A DNA stretch of 64,000 bases from Rhizobium sp. Q54 (GTDB lineage: Bacteria; Pseudomonadota; Alphaproteobacteria; UBA2966; CAIVPW01), in NCBI GenBank assembly GCA_945904955.1, contig CAMDPO010000005.1:1-64000 (forward strand), given 5' to 3'. Shown here one piece after another: positions 37,068 through 46,283 of the stretch; within the stretch, counting starts at the first letter, position 1; every line of letters starts with the position of its first letter. A program made the position numbers and the translations under genes. Under the pieces are notes generated by a model, which was not told the origin of the DNA, searched no databases, and saw nothing but the letters and a program-made list of their open reading frames with translations.

Positions 37068-38846
37068 ATGAACGACTCTGGCGACACTGCGGCCAAGGAC
37101 ACGAAGACGCCCCAGCGCGTCCTCGAAGGCCTCGGCGTCGCCGACGGCGTCGCCATCGGCCCGGCCCACGTCATCGAGGTCGGCCGCCTGCGCGTGCGCG
37201 AGTACAAGATCGGCGCCGGCGATGTCGCCGCCGAGCGCGAGCGCTTCGCCGATGCGGTCGCGGCCTCGGCCCGCCAGCTCAAGAAGCTGCAGGCGCGCAC
37301 CGAGAAGATGTCGGGCGCCGCCGCCGAGGAGCTCGGCTTCCTGCTCGAGGCCAGCCAGCAGATTCTCCAGTCCTCGCGCCTCATCCGCCGCGTCGATGAG
37401 CGCATCGCCGCCGAGCGCGTCAACGCCGAGTCCGCGGTGCAGTTCGAGGTCGGCCGCATCGAGGAAGAGTTCGCCCGGATCCCCGACGCCTACCTCGCCG
37501 CGCGCGCCCAAGACATCCACGAGGTCGGCGCGCGTCTCATTCGCCGCCTGTCGAACGTGCCGTACGCCGGCTTCGCCGACCTGCCCAAGGGCTCGATCAT
37601 CATCGCCCATGCCATCACCCCCGCCGACACCGTGCTGATGGATCCCGCCCGCATCGGTGGTTTCGCCGCCGCGGTCGGCGGACCCGAGAGCCACTCCGCC
37701 ATCATGGCGCGCTCGCTCGGCCTGCCTGCCGTGCTCGGCATCCAGGACCTCGAGGAAAAGATCCCGCCCGGCGAGACCGTCATTCTCGACGGCGCCAAGG
37801 GCCTCGTCATCGTCGCGCCGTCGCCCGCGACCCTCGCCGAATACGCGCGCGTGCGCCGCCGCCTGGTGCGCGAGCGCGGGCTGCTCAACCGCCTGCGCAC
37901 CCTGCGCGCGGTCACCCTCGACGGCACCAAGGTGATGCTGCAGGCCAACGTCGAGCTGCCCTTCGAGGCGGAGGCCGCCGTGCGCGCCGGTGCCGACGGC
38001 ATCGGCCTGCTGCGCACCGAATTCCTGTTCATGAACCGCGACGAGCTGCCTACCGAAGACGAGCAGTACGCGGCCCTGAAGCCGTTCGTCGTCGCCATGA
38101 ACGGCAAGCCGGTGACCATTCGCACCCTCGACGTCGGCGGCGACAAGCTGGCCCCGGCGCTGCGCGAGAAGATGCCGACGGGCCCCAATCCGGCGCTCGG
38201 CCTGCGCGCCATCCGCCTGTCGCTCAAGTACCGCCCGCTGCTGGAAGCACAGCTCGCCGCCATCCTGCGCGTCGGCGCGCTCGGTCCCGTGCGCCTGCTG
38301 CTGCCCATGGTCGGCACCGCCAGCGATCTCATCAAGGTGCGCGCTGCGATGGGCCGCGTTGCGGCGCGCCTGAAGAAGGCCAAGGTGCGCATCGCCGATC
38401 CGCTCCCCCCCCTCGGCGCCATGATCGAGGTGCCGGCCGCCGCGCTCGCCGTCAAATCGATCGCTGCCCACGCCGACTTCCTGTCGCTCGGCACCAACGA
38501 CCTGACGATGTACACGCTCGCCATCGATCGCGGCGACGAGCACGTCGCCGATCTCTACGACCCGCTCCACCCGGCGGTGCTGCAGCTCATCCACCACGCC
38601 ATCCTGGGCGCCAACACCGCCGGCGTGCCCATCGGCCTGTGCGGCGAGATGGGCGGCGATCCGCGCTACACCTCGCTGCTGCTCGGCCTCGGCCTGCGCG
38701 ACCTGTCGATGCGCGCTACCGGCCTCGCCCGCGTCAAGCAGCGCGTGCGCGCGGTGGACATCGATGAGGTCACGCGCCGCGCCCACCTGATGCTGGAGCA
38801 GCCGGATTCGGCGCACATCGCCAGGCTCTTGGACAAGGGGGCCTAG
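37068..38846 (+). CDS. ptsI: Phosphoenolpyruvate-protein phosphotransferase (PTS enzyme I)
   Basis: Enzyme I transfers phosphate from PEP to HPr. The 592-residue protein has the EI N-domain (GVADGVAIGPAHV) and a phospho-histidine at H209 in GGPESHSAIMARSLGLPAV. The PEP-binding barrel has GADGIGLLRTEFLFMNR, RTLDVGGDKLAP, LLLPMVG and LGTNDLTMYTLAIDR. The C-terminal CGEMGGDPRYTSLLLGLG carries the catalytic Cys. There is no GAF domain, so it is PtsI-type rather than PtsP. It follows ptsH by 10 bases. No sugar-specific PTS permease is present, which fits a purely regulatory PTS. Confidence 0.95.
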   Translation: MNDSGDTAAKDTKTPQRVLEGLGVADGVAIGPAHVIEVGRLRVREYKIGAGDVAAERERFADAVAASARQLKKLQARTEKMSGAAAEELGFLLEASQQILQSSRLIRRVDERIAAERVNAESAVQFEVGRIEEEFARIPDAYLAARAQDIHEVGARLIRRLSNVPYAGFADLPKGSIIIAHAITPADTVLMDPARIGGFAAAVGGPESHSAIMARSLGLPAVLGIQDLEEKIPPGETVILDGAKGLVIVAPSPATLAEYARVRRRLVRERGLLNRLRTLRAVTLDGTKVMLQANVELPFEAEAAVRAGADGIGLLRTEFLFMNRDELPTEDEQYAALKPFVVAMNGKPVTIRTLDVGGDKLAPALREKMPTGPNPALGLRAIRLSLKYRPLLEAQLAAILRVGALGPVRLLLPMVGTASDLIKVRAAMGRVAARLKKAKVRIADPLPPLGAMIEVPAAALAVKSIAAHADFLSLGTNDLTMYTLAIDRGDEHVADLYDPLHPAVLQLIHHAILGANTAGVPIGLCGEMGGDPRYTSLLLGLGLRDLSMRATGLARVKQRVRAVDIDEVTRRAHLMLEQPDSAHIARLLDKGA

Positions 38847-38886
38847 GTCAGCGCGCATCAGCGCGCAGCCTCACGTCCGTCGCGCG

Positions 38887-39402
38887 TCAGCGCGCCTCGC
38901 GGCCCATGTCAGGCAGCTCGGCGATCTGCTCGGCGAGGTGCTGTTCTGGTCGCGGCGCATGCCGGTTCCACAGCGGGATGCGCACGCGCGCCGGCGGCGA
39001 CAGCGACGTTCCCATGTTGGCGAGGAAGGTGCGCGAGGGCAGGGCGACGACCTCCACCTGGCAACTCGTGTTGTAGCCACGCACCAGGAACGGGATGTAG
39101 TAGCCCGAGAAGCTCTCGGTGCATTTCACCAGCGCGACCGTGCCGACCTCGTCCGGCGTTCGCGCCCGCACCGCCTCCGGCAGGCGGTCGTGAATGCCGT
39201 CGAGGCGCCTGTTGTCCGCGTCCAGCACCAGCACCCGGCCGCGCCGCTGGAACGGCGCGACGCTGACCGTCTCGTCCTTCGGCGCGACGAAGAACGCCGC
39301 GATGTCGCCGTCGAACTCGGCGCCACCGCCGTCCCAGCGCGACCACACCCAGACCCCGGCCGCGACGACGGCCGCCACCACAACGATCTCCAAGGGCCTC
39401 AC
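38887..39402 (-). CDS. Membrane-anchored hypothetical protein
   Basis: This 171-residue protein has one N-terminal membrane helix (LEIVVVAAVVAAGVWVWSR) and a periplasmic domain without a family I recognise. Features are the segments VLVLDADNRRLDGIHDRLP and SGYYIPFLVRGYNTSCQVEV, with two cysteines that could pair. It ends in a Pro/Arg/Glu-rich tail. GTG 39402 has a GGGGGA run a few bases upstream; the frame extends further but only as a shadow of the divergent DsbA-like gene. It is divergent from the dsbA-like pair, so an oxidative-folding link is possible but unproven. Confidence 0.6.
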   Translation of the reverse strand: MRPLEIVVVAAVVAAGVWVWSRWDGGGAEFDGDIAAFFVAPKDETVSVAPFQRRGRVLVLDADNRRLDGIHDRLPEAVRARTPDEVGTVALVKCTESFSGYYIPFLVRGYNTSCQVEVVALPSRTFLANMGTSLSPPARVRIPLWNRHAPRPEQHLAEQIAELPDMGREAR

Positions 39403-39471
39403 GGCGTCCCCCCGAGCCAGGCTCGCAAGCAAGCGCCGAAGTCTAGCGCACTCGCCTGCTACCATGGACCC

Positions 39472-40095
39472 ATGTCGCGCCGCACGCTCGCCGCCCTCGT
39501 CCTTGGCCTCGCCGTTGCCGCCAGCGTCGCCTTCTTCGCGCTCTCCGGCCGCCGGCCGGACGCTGCCGCGATCATGACCGTGCGCCCCGACGACGTGACC
39601 ATCGGTTCGCCCGACGCGCCCATCGTCGTGGTGGCCTACTACGCGTTCACCTGCACCGCGTGCGCCGACTTCCATCGCACGACATTGCCGGCGCTCAAGC
39701 AGCGCTGGATCGACACCGGTCGCGTGCTCTTCGTCTACCGCGACCTGCCGCGCGGCGCGCGCGACCTCGCCGTCTCGACCTTGTCGCGCTGCGCGGCCGG
39801 CCTGCAGAAGGACCGCTACGTGGTGTGGCTCGACTTGTTGTTCGCGCGCCAGGCCGAATGGCTGCGCACGCCCGAGCCGCTCTCGACGCTGTTCAACCTG
39901 GCGCGCGAAACCGACTTCGTCGGCTTCGACCGCTTCCAGCTCTGCCAGGGCAATCCCGCCACCGAGGCCGCCATCCTGGATTCCGTCGCCCGCGCCGAAC
40001 GCGCCGGTGTCCGCGCGGTCCCGGCGATCTTTGTTCAAGGCCGTCGCGTCGCCCCGGCCGATCTCGAACGGGCGCTCGCCGTGGTATCCGGCTAG
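39472..40095 (+). CDS. DsbA-like thioredoxin-domain protein, copy 1
   Basis: This 207-residue protein has an uncleaved anchor or signal (about 5-25) and a DsbA/BdbD-type thioredoxin fold. The active site is CTAC (YYAFTCTACADFH), not the usual CPHC. The cis-proline is in VRAVPAIFVQGR. Extra cysteines occur in LSRCAAG and QLCQGN. The family oxidises or isomerises periplasmic disulfides; the altered dipeptide would shift redox potential. It is tandem with a second copy of identical length 11 bases downstream. Confidence 0.82.
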   Translation: MSRRTLAALVLGLAVAASVAFFALSGRRPDAAAIMTVRPDDVTIGSPDAPIVVVAYYAFTCTACADFHRTTLPALKQRWIDTGRVLFVYRDLPRGARDLAVSTLSRCAAGLQKDRYVVWLDLLFARQAEWLRTPEPLSTLFNLARETDFVGFDRFQLCQGNPATEAAILDSVARAERAGVRAVPAIFVQGRRVAPADLERALAVVSG

Positions 40096-40106
40096 GCTCT
40101 GAGTCC

Positions 40107-40730
40107 ATGGGCAAGCGAACGAAAGTGGCTGCGATTGCGATGCTCCTCGCCGGCGCGGCCGCCATGGCGCTCTGGCTGTGGGACCCTGTGCGTCCCGGCC
40201 TCATGGCCGCGCAGCCCGACGATCTGGTGCTCGGCGATCCCAACGCGCCCGTGCGCATCGTCGCCTACGTCGCGCCGTCCTGCCTGGCCTGCGGCGCCTT
40301 CCATCGCGAAGTCGTGCCGCGCTTGAAGGCCGAGTGGCTCGACCCGCGCCGCGCGGTGCTGGTCTATCGCAACGCACCCAGCAGCGACACCGACCTCGTG
40401 GTGTCCAAGTTCTTGCGCTGCATTGCCCCGTCCAGCCGGCCGGACCAGTCCCTGGCGTGGCTTGAAGTCGCGTTCCAAACCCAGGCGACGTGGCTCGCTG
40501 CATCCGATCCGGTCCAAGGCCTGCAGCGTGCGGGACGCGAGCTCGGTCGCTCCAACTTCGACCGCCTCTGCCTCGACCATCCGGTCGTCGAGGAGAACGT
40601 GATGCGCGCCCGCGATGCCGCCGCCGATGCGGGCGTCCGCACCATGCCGGCGATCTTCGTCCAGGGCCGCAAGGTCTCGCCCGCCGACCTCGACCGCACC
40701 CTTGCCAAGGTCGCGAGCGCCCAGCGATAG
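40107..40730 (+). CDS. DsbA-like thioredoxin-domain protein, copy 2
   Basis: This 207-residue paralogue of the preceding gene has an N-terminal anchor (about 6-24), active site CLAC (VAPSCLACGAFHREV) and cis-proline in VRTMPAIFVQGRKV. Extra cysteines in KFLRCIAP and DRLCLDHP line up with those of copy 1, so the pair arose by tandem duplication. The identical lengths and shared spacing suggest retained function, perhaps as redox partners. The start ATG 40107 comes 11 bases after the first copy's stop. Confidence 0.82.
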   Translation: MGKRTKVAAIAMLLAGAAAMALWLWDPVRPGLMAAQPDDLVLGDPNAPVRIVAYVAPSCLACGAFHREVVPRLKAEWLDPRRAVLVYRNAPSSDTDLVVSKFLRCIAPSSRPDQSLAWLEVAFQTQATWLAASDPVQGLQRAGRELGRSNFDRLCLDHPVVEENVMRARDAAADAGVRTMPAIFVQGRKVSPADLDRTLAKVASAQR

Positions 40731-40794
40731 GGTTTCGCGGCGGTGCGTGGCACGCGCTGCTCGGCGACGGTTGTGTCCGGGGGACCATCCACCA

Positions 40795-41325
40795 ATGGCC
40801 AGAAACCAGATCGCCTTTCGGCTGCTCTTCGCCGTGACGATGGCGGTGTACGCGACCATGCTGTTGTGGTCGCTGCCCATCGTTTCTGCCGCCGCCGGCG
40901 GCCAGGTACCGTTCGACATGCGGCCCGGCGGCTACTCGTTCGCGGACGCCCGCGAATTTCTGGTGGCGTTGTCTCCGGACGGCCGTGACTTCTACGTCAC
41001 CGTGCAGCACCGCCTCGACATCGCGTACCCGGCGCTCATCGCCGCGACGCTGTTCTTCGCCATCGCTGCGTTGCTGCCGGCGCGCGCGCGTCGCTGGCGC
41101 TGGTGGATCGCGGCGCCCGCGCTCGTCATCGCCGCGTTCGACTGCGCCGAGAACAGCGCCGTTGCCGCGATGCTGGCGGTCGGTCCCGCCTCTCTATCGC
41201 CGGACCTCGCAGAGCGTGCGAGCCGCCGGACGGTACTGAAATCGAATCTCACCCTGGTGGTGATGACGGCAGTTCTCGTCCTGCTCGCCTGGCACGCCGT
41301 GGCTTGGTTCCGCGGCCGCGCGTAA
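40795..41325 (+). CDS. Four-helix inner-membrane hypothetical protein
   Basis: This 176-residue membrane protein has helices at about 9-31, 79-100, 106-128 and 150-171. An extracytoplasmic loop (about 32-78) contains VPFDMRPGGYSFADARE. I recognise no family and see no catalytic motif. ATG 40795 starts it, 64 bases after the second DsbA-like gene on the same strand, so it may be part of that unit. It converges with the desaturase gene, 20 bases away. Confidence 0.6.
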   Translation: MARNQIAFRLLFAVTMAVYATMLLWSLPIVSAAAGGQVPFDMRPGGYSFADAREFLVALSPDGRDFYVTVQHRLDIAYPALIAATLFFAIAALLPARARRWRWWIAAPALVIAAFDCAENSAVAAMLAVGPASLSPDLAERASRRTVLKSNLTLVVMTAVLVLLAWHAVAWFRGRA

Positions 41326-41345
41326 CGCGCGACCCGCGGCAACGC

Positions 41346-42533
41346 TCAGGCCGTTGCGCCCTGCTTCGGCGCGAGGTGGGCGCCCACCGAGCTGAGCAAC
41401 AGGATGTACGCCTGATCGGCGACCTCGCCGATCGACCGCGTGCGCGCGAACATGGCGCGCGCCTGCGCCAGGCACTCTTCCCGGCTCGGCATCTGCGGCA
41501 AGTGCAGGTTCGCCAGCACCTCGTGCGCCCGGTCGCGGGCGTGCTCCAGCTTCGTTTGCAACGCGGCGAGCTCCGGCTCATGCAGCGCCGCGGCTATTGC
41601 CGCCGCGATGCGCTCGGAATTGAAATGCGCCGCGAGCTGCTCGGACGCGCGCTCGATGACGCGGTGGCCCAGGCGTTGCTCGTTGCGCACGACCGCCTGC
41701 GGCGGTGTCTTCAGGTCCCACACCACGCGCACCCACGACAGCGCGCGCAGCACGTAATAGGTCGGGTCGTACTCCCACCAGCGGAAGCCCTGGCGCACGC
41801 TGCTCTGGTAAGCGTGGTGATTGTTGTGCCAGCCCTCGCCCATGGTGAAGATCGCCAGCAGCCAGTTGTTGCGCGAGTCGTCGCCGGTCACGTAGCGCTT
41901 GGCGCCGCGCACGTGGGCGAGTGAGTTGATGCAGAACGTCGCGTGATAGACGAGCACCGTGCTCCACAAGAAGCCGACCACCAGGCCGGACCATCCGGCG
42001 ATGGCGAAGCACAACCCGGCCAGCACGAACGCGGGCGTCAGCTCGAAGCGGTGCAGCAGCAGCAGCTCCGGCGCGCTGGCGAGGTCCGCGACCTTGGTCA
42101 GGTCCGTCTTGTCATGATGCCGGCGATCGAAGATCCAGCCGACGTGGCTGTAGAAGAATCCCCTGCGCACCGGCGAATGCACGTCGTCGTCGGTGTCCGA
42201 GTGCAGGTGGTGATGGCGATGCTTGGCCGCCCACCACAAGATGCTTTTCTGCGCGGTGCTCTGCGCCAGCACCGCAATGACGAAGCGGAACACGCGGCTC
42301 GTGCTGTACGCGCGGTGCGAGAAGTAGCGGTGATAGCCCGCGCCGATGGCGAAGATGCGCACCCAGTACAGGACGACACCCAGCACCACCGCCTCGACCG
42401 TGACGCCCGTCCAGATCGCGGCCAGGCAGCCGAGGTGAACGAGAACGAACGGGATCGCGTGCGGATACAGGATGTCGTCGTGGCCGGGGGCGGGCGTCGT
42501 GGGCGGTGCGCCGGTCGGGGTCAGTTGGTTCAC
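41346..42533 (-). CDS. Acyl-CoA/fatty-acid delta-9-type desaturase
   Basis: This 395-residue membrane di-iron desaturase has all three histidine boxes: HRYFSH, HRHHH (KHRHHHLHSDTDDD) and EGWHNNHHAYQ. Four membrane helices flank them. The order and spacing match stearoyl-CoA (delta-9) desaturases that introduce cis double bonds and tune membrane fluidity. The C-terminal ~95 residues (Arg/Glu/Leu-rich, helical) extend beyond the minimal family length. It starts with GTG 42533. Its promoter would lie in the 396-base gap shared with ahcY. Confidence 0.93.
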   Translation of the reverse strand: MNQLTPTGAPPTTPAPGHDDILYPHAIPFVLVHLGCLAAIWTGVTVEAVVLGVVLYWVRIFAIGAGYHRYFSHRAYSTSRVFRFVIAVLAQSTAQKSILWWAAKHRHHHLHSDTDDDVHSPVRRGFFYSHVGWIFDRRHHDKTDLTKVADLASAPELLLLHRFELTPAFVLAGLCFAIAGWSGLVVGFLWSTVLVYHATFCINSLAHVRGAKRYVTGDDSRNNWLLAIFTMGEGWHNNHHAYQSSVRQGFRWWEYDPTYYVLRALSWVRVVWDLKTPPQAVVRNEQRLGHRVIERASEQLAAHFNSERIAAAIAAALHEPELAALQTKLEHARDRAHEVLANLHLPQMPSREECLAQARAMFARTRSIGEVADQAYILLLSSVGAHLAPKQGATA

Positions 42534-42653
42534 TTCGGACTACTCGCTCCACAAGGACGCCGCAGCCGACGGTGGCGAAGGCCGGCAGACGTGCGGGAAG
42601 GGCAGAGGTTGCCACGCTCGCCCCAAACCATACATAGCGCCCACCGGAGGTTG

Positions 42654-42682
42654 TTGACACGATACGTATCGTATGCTATACA
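42654..42682 (+). promoter_or_regulatory. Consensus promoter with a perfect palindrome in the spacer
   Basis: TTGACA (42654-42659), exactly 17 bases, then TATACA (42677-42682) is a near-consensus sigma-70 promoter. The spacer contains the perfect 14-base palindrome ACGATACGTATCGT (42659-42672). This layout is typical for a repressor operator, as in TetR-type or toxin-antitoxin promoters. The nearest real gene in this direction is ahcY, 248 bases downstream. It shares ACGTATCGTA with the promoter region at 6444-6472. Confidence 0.55.
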
Positions 42683-42814
42683 TCTCGTGCTCAACCGGCT
42701 CATCGCATGGGTCGCCAGAAAGGCCCGAGACGACGTAAATTCCAGGTATTTGCGTGATTCTTCCGCCTCTCGCGATGTTCGTATACAACCTGTAGCGCCA
42801 TCCTCATATTCCTA

Positions 42815-42832
42815 CATAAAGATTTCTTTATG
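42815..42832. promoter_or_regulatory. Inverted repeat upstream of ahcY, ArsR/SahR-like operator candidate
   Basis: CATAAAGA (42815-42822), TT, TCTTTATG (42825-42832) is a perfect 8-bp inverted repeat, 98 bases before ahcY. A possible -10, TATATC (42851-42856), lies 18 bases beyond it. AT-rich palindromes of this form resemble operators of ArsR-family regulators such as SahR that control methyl-cycle genes. Identification with such a regulator is inference. Confidence 0.45.
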
Positions 42833-42929
42833 CTTGTTGTGAGGCCGTGCTATATCCGCGGCGCCCTCCACGACCTTGAGCAGACGTGGCGCGCCCATCC
42901 CAATCCCAGCGCAGAGAGCTGACCGCATC

Positions 42930-44270
<1,341 letters not shown>

Positions 44271-44282
44271 TGCGCCCAACGA

Positions 44283-44318
44283 CCCTCCCCCGCTTGCGGG
44301 GGAGGGCAGGGTGGGGGG
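44283..44318. repeat. CCCTCCCCCGC hairpin repeat, copy 4
   Basis: CCCTCCCCCGC (44283-44293), TT, GCGGGGGAGGG (44296-44306) is a perfect 11-bp stem, then CAGGGTGGGGGGTG. It lies 12 bases after the ahcY stop. It may terminate ahcY transcription, but no T-tract follows. Confidence 0.6.
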
Positions 44319-44437
44319 TGTAGCAGAGGACACGGTCATAGCGGCGCATCCGCGCTACCATGGCCGCTGACGCACGCTGAAATAGCGCGGGGGATGCGCG
44401 CGATTTTGAGGCGAGTACACGCACGTCGTTTGCGGAC

Positions 44438-44474
44438 CTCCCTCTCCCGAATGCAGGAGAGGGGTGGGGTGAGG
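44438..44474. repeat. CTCCCTCTCCC/GGAGAGGGG hairpin repeat, copy 5
   Basis: CTCCCTCTCCC (44438-44448), a loop, and GGAGAGGGG (44456-44464), then TGGGGTGAGG, lie just before the probable start ATG 44475 of the PAS protein. The final GAGG of the repeat could serve as its ribosome-binding site. Confidence 0.55.
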
Positions 44475-46226
44475 ATGCTTGCCGCGATCGCGGGGGCTCT
44501 TTTCCCGTTGCCCGCCCTCGCCCAAACCACGACCCCCGCCGCCGCCCGTTCCGAGGCCATTGCGGCCCTGGCGCTCTCCGGCGCCATCGTCCTCGCCATC
44601 ATCGCCCTCGGCGTCGGCCTCATTCTGGCGTGGCGCGGCCGCCGCCGCGCCGCCGCCGATCGTCGCCGCATCCGCGAGCTGTTCGGCACGCTCGCCCGCA
44701 CCACCGCCGTGCTCGATGCCGCTCCCGCCGGGTTCTTCGAGTGGTCGGCGCTGTCCGGCCTCGAGACCTGCTCGTCCGGCCTCGCCCAGTCGCTCGGCGC
44801 CTCGCCGGTCGCCGTGAAGACCTTCCGCGACCTGTCGCCCTACTTCACCGACACCGACTTCGCCGTCCTCGAGGTCGCGGTCGATGCCCTGCGCGCCGAG
44901 CGCAGACCCTTCGACCGTGTCGTGCGTGCCAAGAACGGCCGCGTGCTCGAGACGTGCGGTCGCGTCGTGTGCGCCGCCGGCACCGGCGAGCCGCTCTCCT
45001 TCACGCTGTGGTTCCACGACGCCACTGCCTTCGCCGGTGACGTTGCGGTGGGCCAGGCCGCGACCGCCGCCGCCGCCGCCGAACGCGACCGCCTCGCCCA
45101 GATCCTCGACCTCGCACCCTTCCCGGCGTGGCGGCGCGGCTCTGACCTGCGCATCGCGTGGGTCAACCGCGCCTACGCTGCAGCGGTCGAGTCCGACTTC
45201 GCGACGATCGTCGCCAACGCCGTCGAGTTCGCACCGGGCGCCGGTCCGCAACAGTCGCGCTCGCTCGCCGCGCTGGCGCGCGAAACCGGCGTCGCCCAGA
45301 CCGACACGCGCCGCTTCAACGCCGCCGGCGAGCGCCGCGTCTACGAGATCACCGAAGCGTCCCTGGCCGATGGCGGCGCCATGGGCTTCGCCCGCGACGT
45401 CACGGCGCGCGAAGAGGCCCACGCCGAGCTCAAGCGCCACACCCAGGCGCACGCCGCCGTCATGGATCGCCTGCGCTCGGCCATCGCCATCTTCGGCCCC
45501 GACCGCAAGCTGCGCTTCTTCAACGAGGCCTACTTCCGCCTGTGGAAACTCGACGAGCCGTGGCTGCAGACCGGCCCCAGCCACGCCGAGATCTTGGAAG
45601 TCCTGCGCGAGGCGCGCCGCATCCCCGAGGCCGCCGACTTCCGCGCCTACAAGTCCCAGGTGATGAGCCTCTATGCGTCCGTGCTTGCGCCGGAGGAAGA
45701 GGTCCAGCACCTCCCCGACGGCCGCACCCTGCGCGTCATCACCTCGCCGCACCCGTTCGGCGGCCTGATGTTCCTCTACGAGGACGTCTCCGATCGCCTG
45801 GAGCTCGAGCGCGCCCGCAACACCCTCGCCGAGGTGCAGCGCGCCACCTTCGATCACCTGTTCGAAGGCGTCGCGGTGTTCGGTGGTGACGGCCGCTTGA
45901 AGCTCTACAACAAGCGCTTCGCATCCCTGTGGGTACTGGACGAGTCGTTCCTCAACTCCGAGCCCCATGTCGCCGACGTCGCCGAGCGCTGCCGCGATCT
46001 CTTCCCCCACGGCGGCGCTTCGTGGGCCGTCGTGAAGGACAAGATCGTCAGCCGCGCCTTGGACCGCAGCGCGCGCAACGCGCGCCTGACGCGACCGGGC
46101 GGTTTGGTGGTGCACTACGCCTCGGTGCCGCTGCCCGACGGCAACACTCTCTACACCTACCTCGACATCAGCGAGGAGCCTCCGGCATCGGTGACTCACC
46201 GGAGGGGAGCCGCCGGCGCGAGCTGA
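44475..46226 (+). CDS. PAS-domain sensor protein lacking a kinase domain (DivL-like N-terminus)
   Basis: This 583-residue protein has a signal-like segment (about 1-18), one membrane helix (about 33-55), and a short basic coiled-coil region. Three PAS-type domains follow, at about 70-195, 205-335 and 350-480, with a partial fourth at about 490-570 (LFEGVAVFGGDGRLKLYNKR, FASLWVLDE). The order and the FNEAYFRLWKLDE / YNKRFASLWVLDE pattern match alphaproteobacterial PAS sensor kinases of the DivL type, which usually sit by ahcY or tsaE. Such proteins carry an HisKA and HATPase domain next; here the ORF stops at 46226 without them. The start could also be ATG 44394. Confidence 0.78.
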   Translation: MLAAIAGALFPLPALAQTTTPAAARSEAIAALALSGAIVLAIIALGVGLILAWRGRRRAAADRRRIRELFGTLARTTAVLDAAPAGFFEWSALSGLETCSSGLAQSLGASPVAVKTFRDLSPYFTDTDFAVLEVAVDALRAERRPFDRVVRAKNGRVLETCGRVVCAAGTGEPLSFTLWFHDATAFAGDVAVGQAATAAAAAERDRLAQILDLAPFPAWRRGSDLRIAWVNRAYAAAVESDFATIVANAVEFAPGAGPQQSRSLAALARETGVAQTDTRRFNAAGERRVYEITEASLADGGAMGFARDVTAREEAHAELKRHTQAHAAVMDRLRSAIAIFGPDRKLRFFNEAYFRLWKLDEPWLQTGPSHAEILEVLREARRIPEAADFRAYKSQVMSLYASVLAPEEEVQHLPDGRTLRVITSPHPFGGLMFLYEDVSDRLELERARNTLAEVQRATFDHLFEGVAVFGGDGRLKLYNKRFASLWVLDESFLNSEPHVADVAERCRDLFPHGGASWAVVKDKIVSRALDRSARNARLTRPGGLVVHYASVPLPDGNTLYTYLDISEEPPASVTHRRGAAGAS

Positions 46227-46283
46227 CCGGACTACTCCCGAAGCGCGCACCAGCCACGCCCTAGCCCGCGCTAGGCTCCAGCC

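Larger units (their letters stand above)
42534..42929. other. Divergent intergenic region between desaturase and ahcY
   Basis: This gap of 396 bases contains a strong sigma-70-type promoter with a palindrome in its spacer (42654-42682) and a second inverted repeat at 42815-42832. Its A+T content around 42655-42860 is much higher than the surrounding genes. A 51-codon ORF starting at GTG 42688 (ends 42842) and a 16-codon ORF at ATG 42707 (MGRQKGPRRRKFQVFA) follow the promoter. Neither looks convincing as a gene. Confidence 0.6.

Noticed and set aside
42688-42842. 51-codon plus-strand ORF after the palindromic promoter
   Set aside because: No ribosome site, no recognisable fold, and low-complexity end; kept only as part of the intergenic description.
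42840-42929. SAH or SAM riboswitch before ahcY
   Set aside because: I could not identify the conserved helices and core of any SAH/SAM riboswitch class by eye; the operator-like repeat is a simpler explanation.
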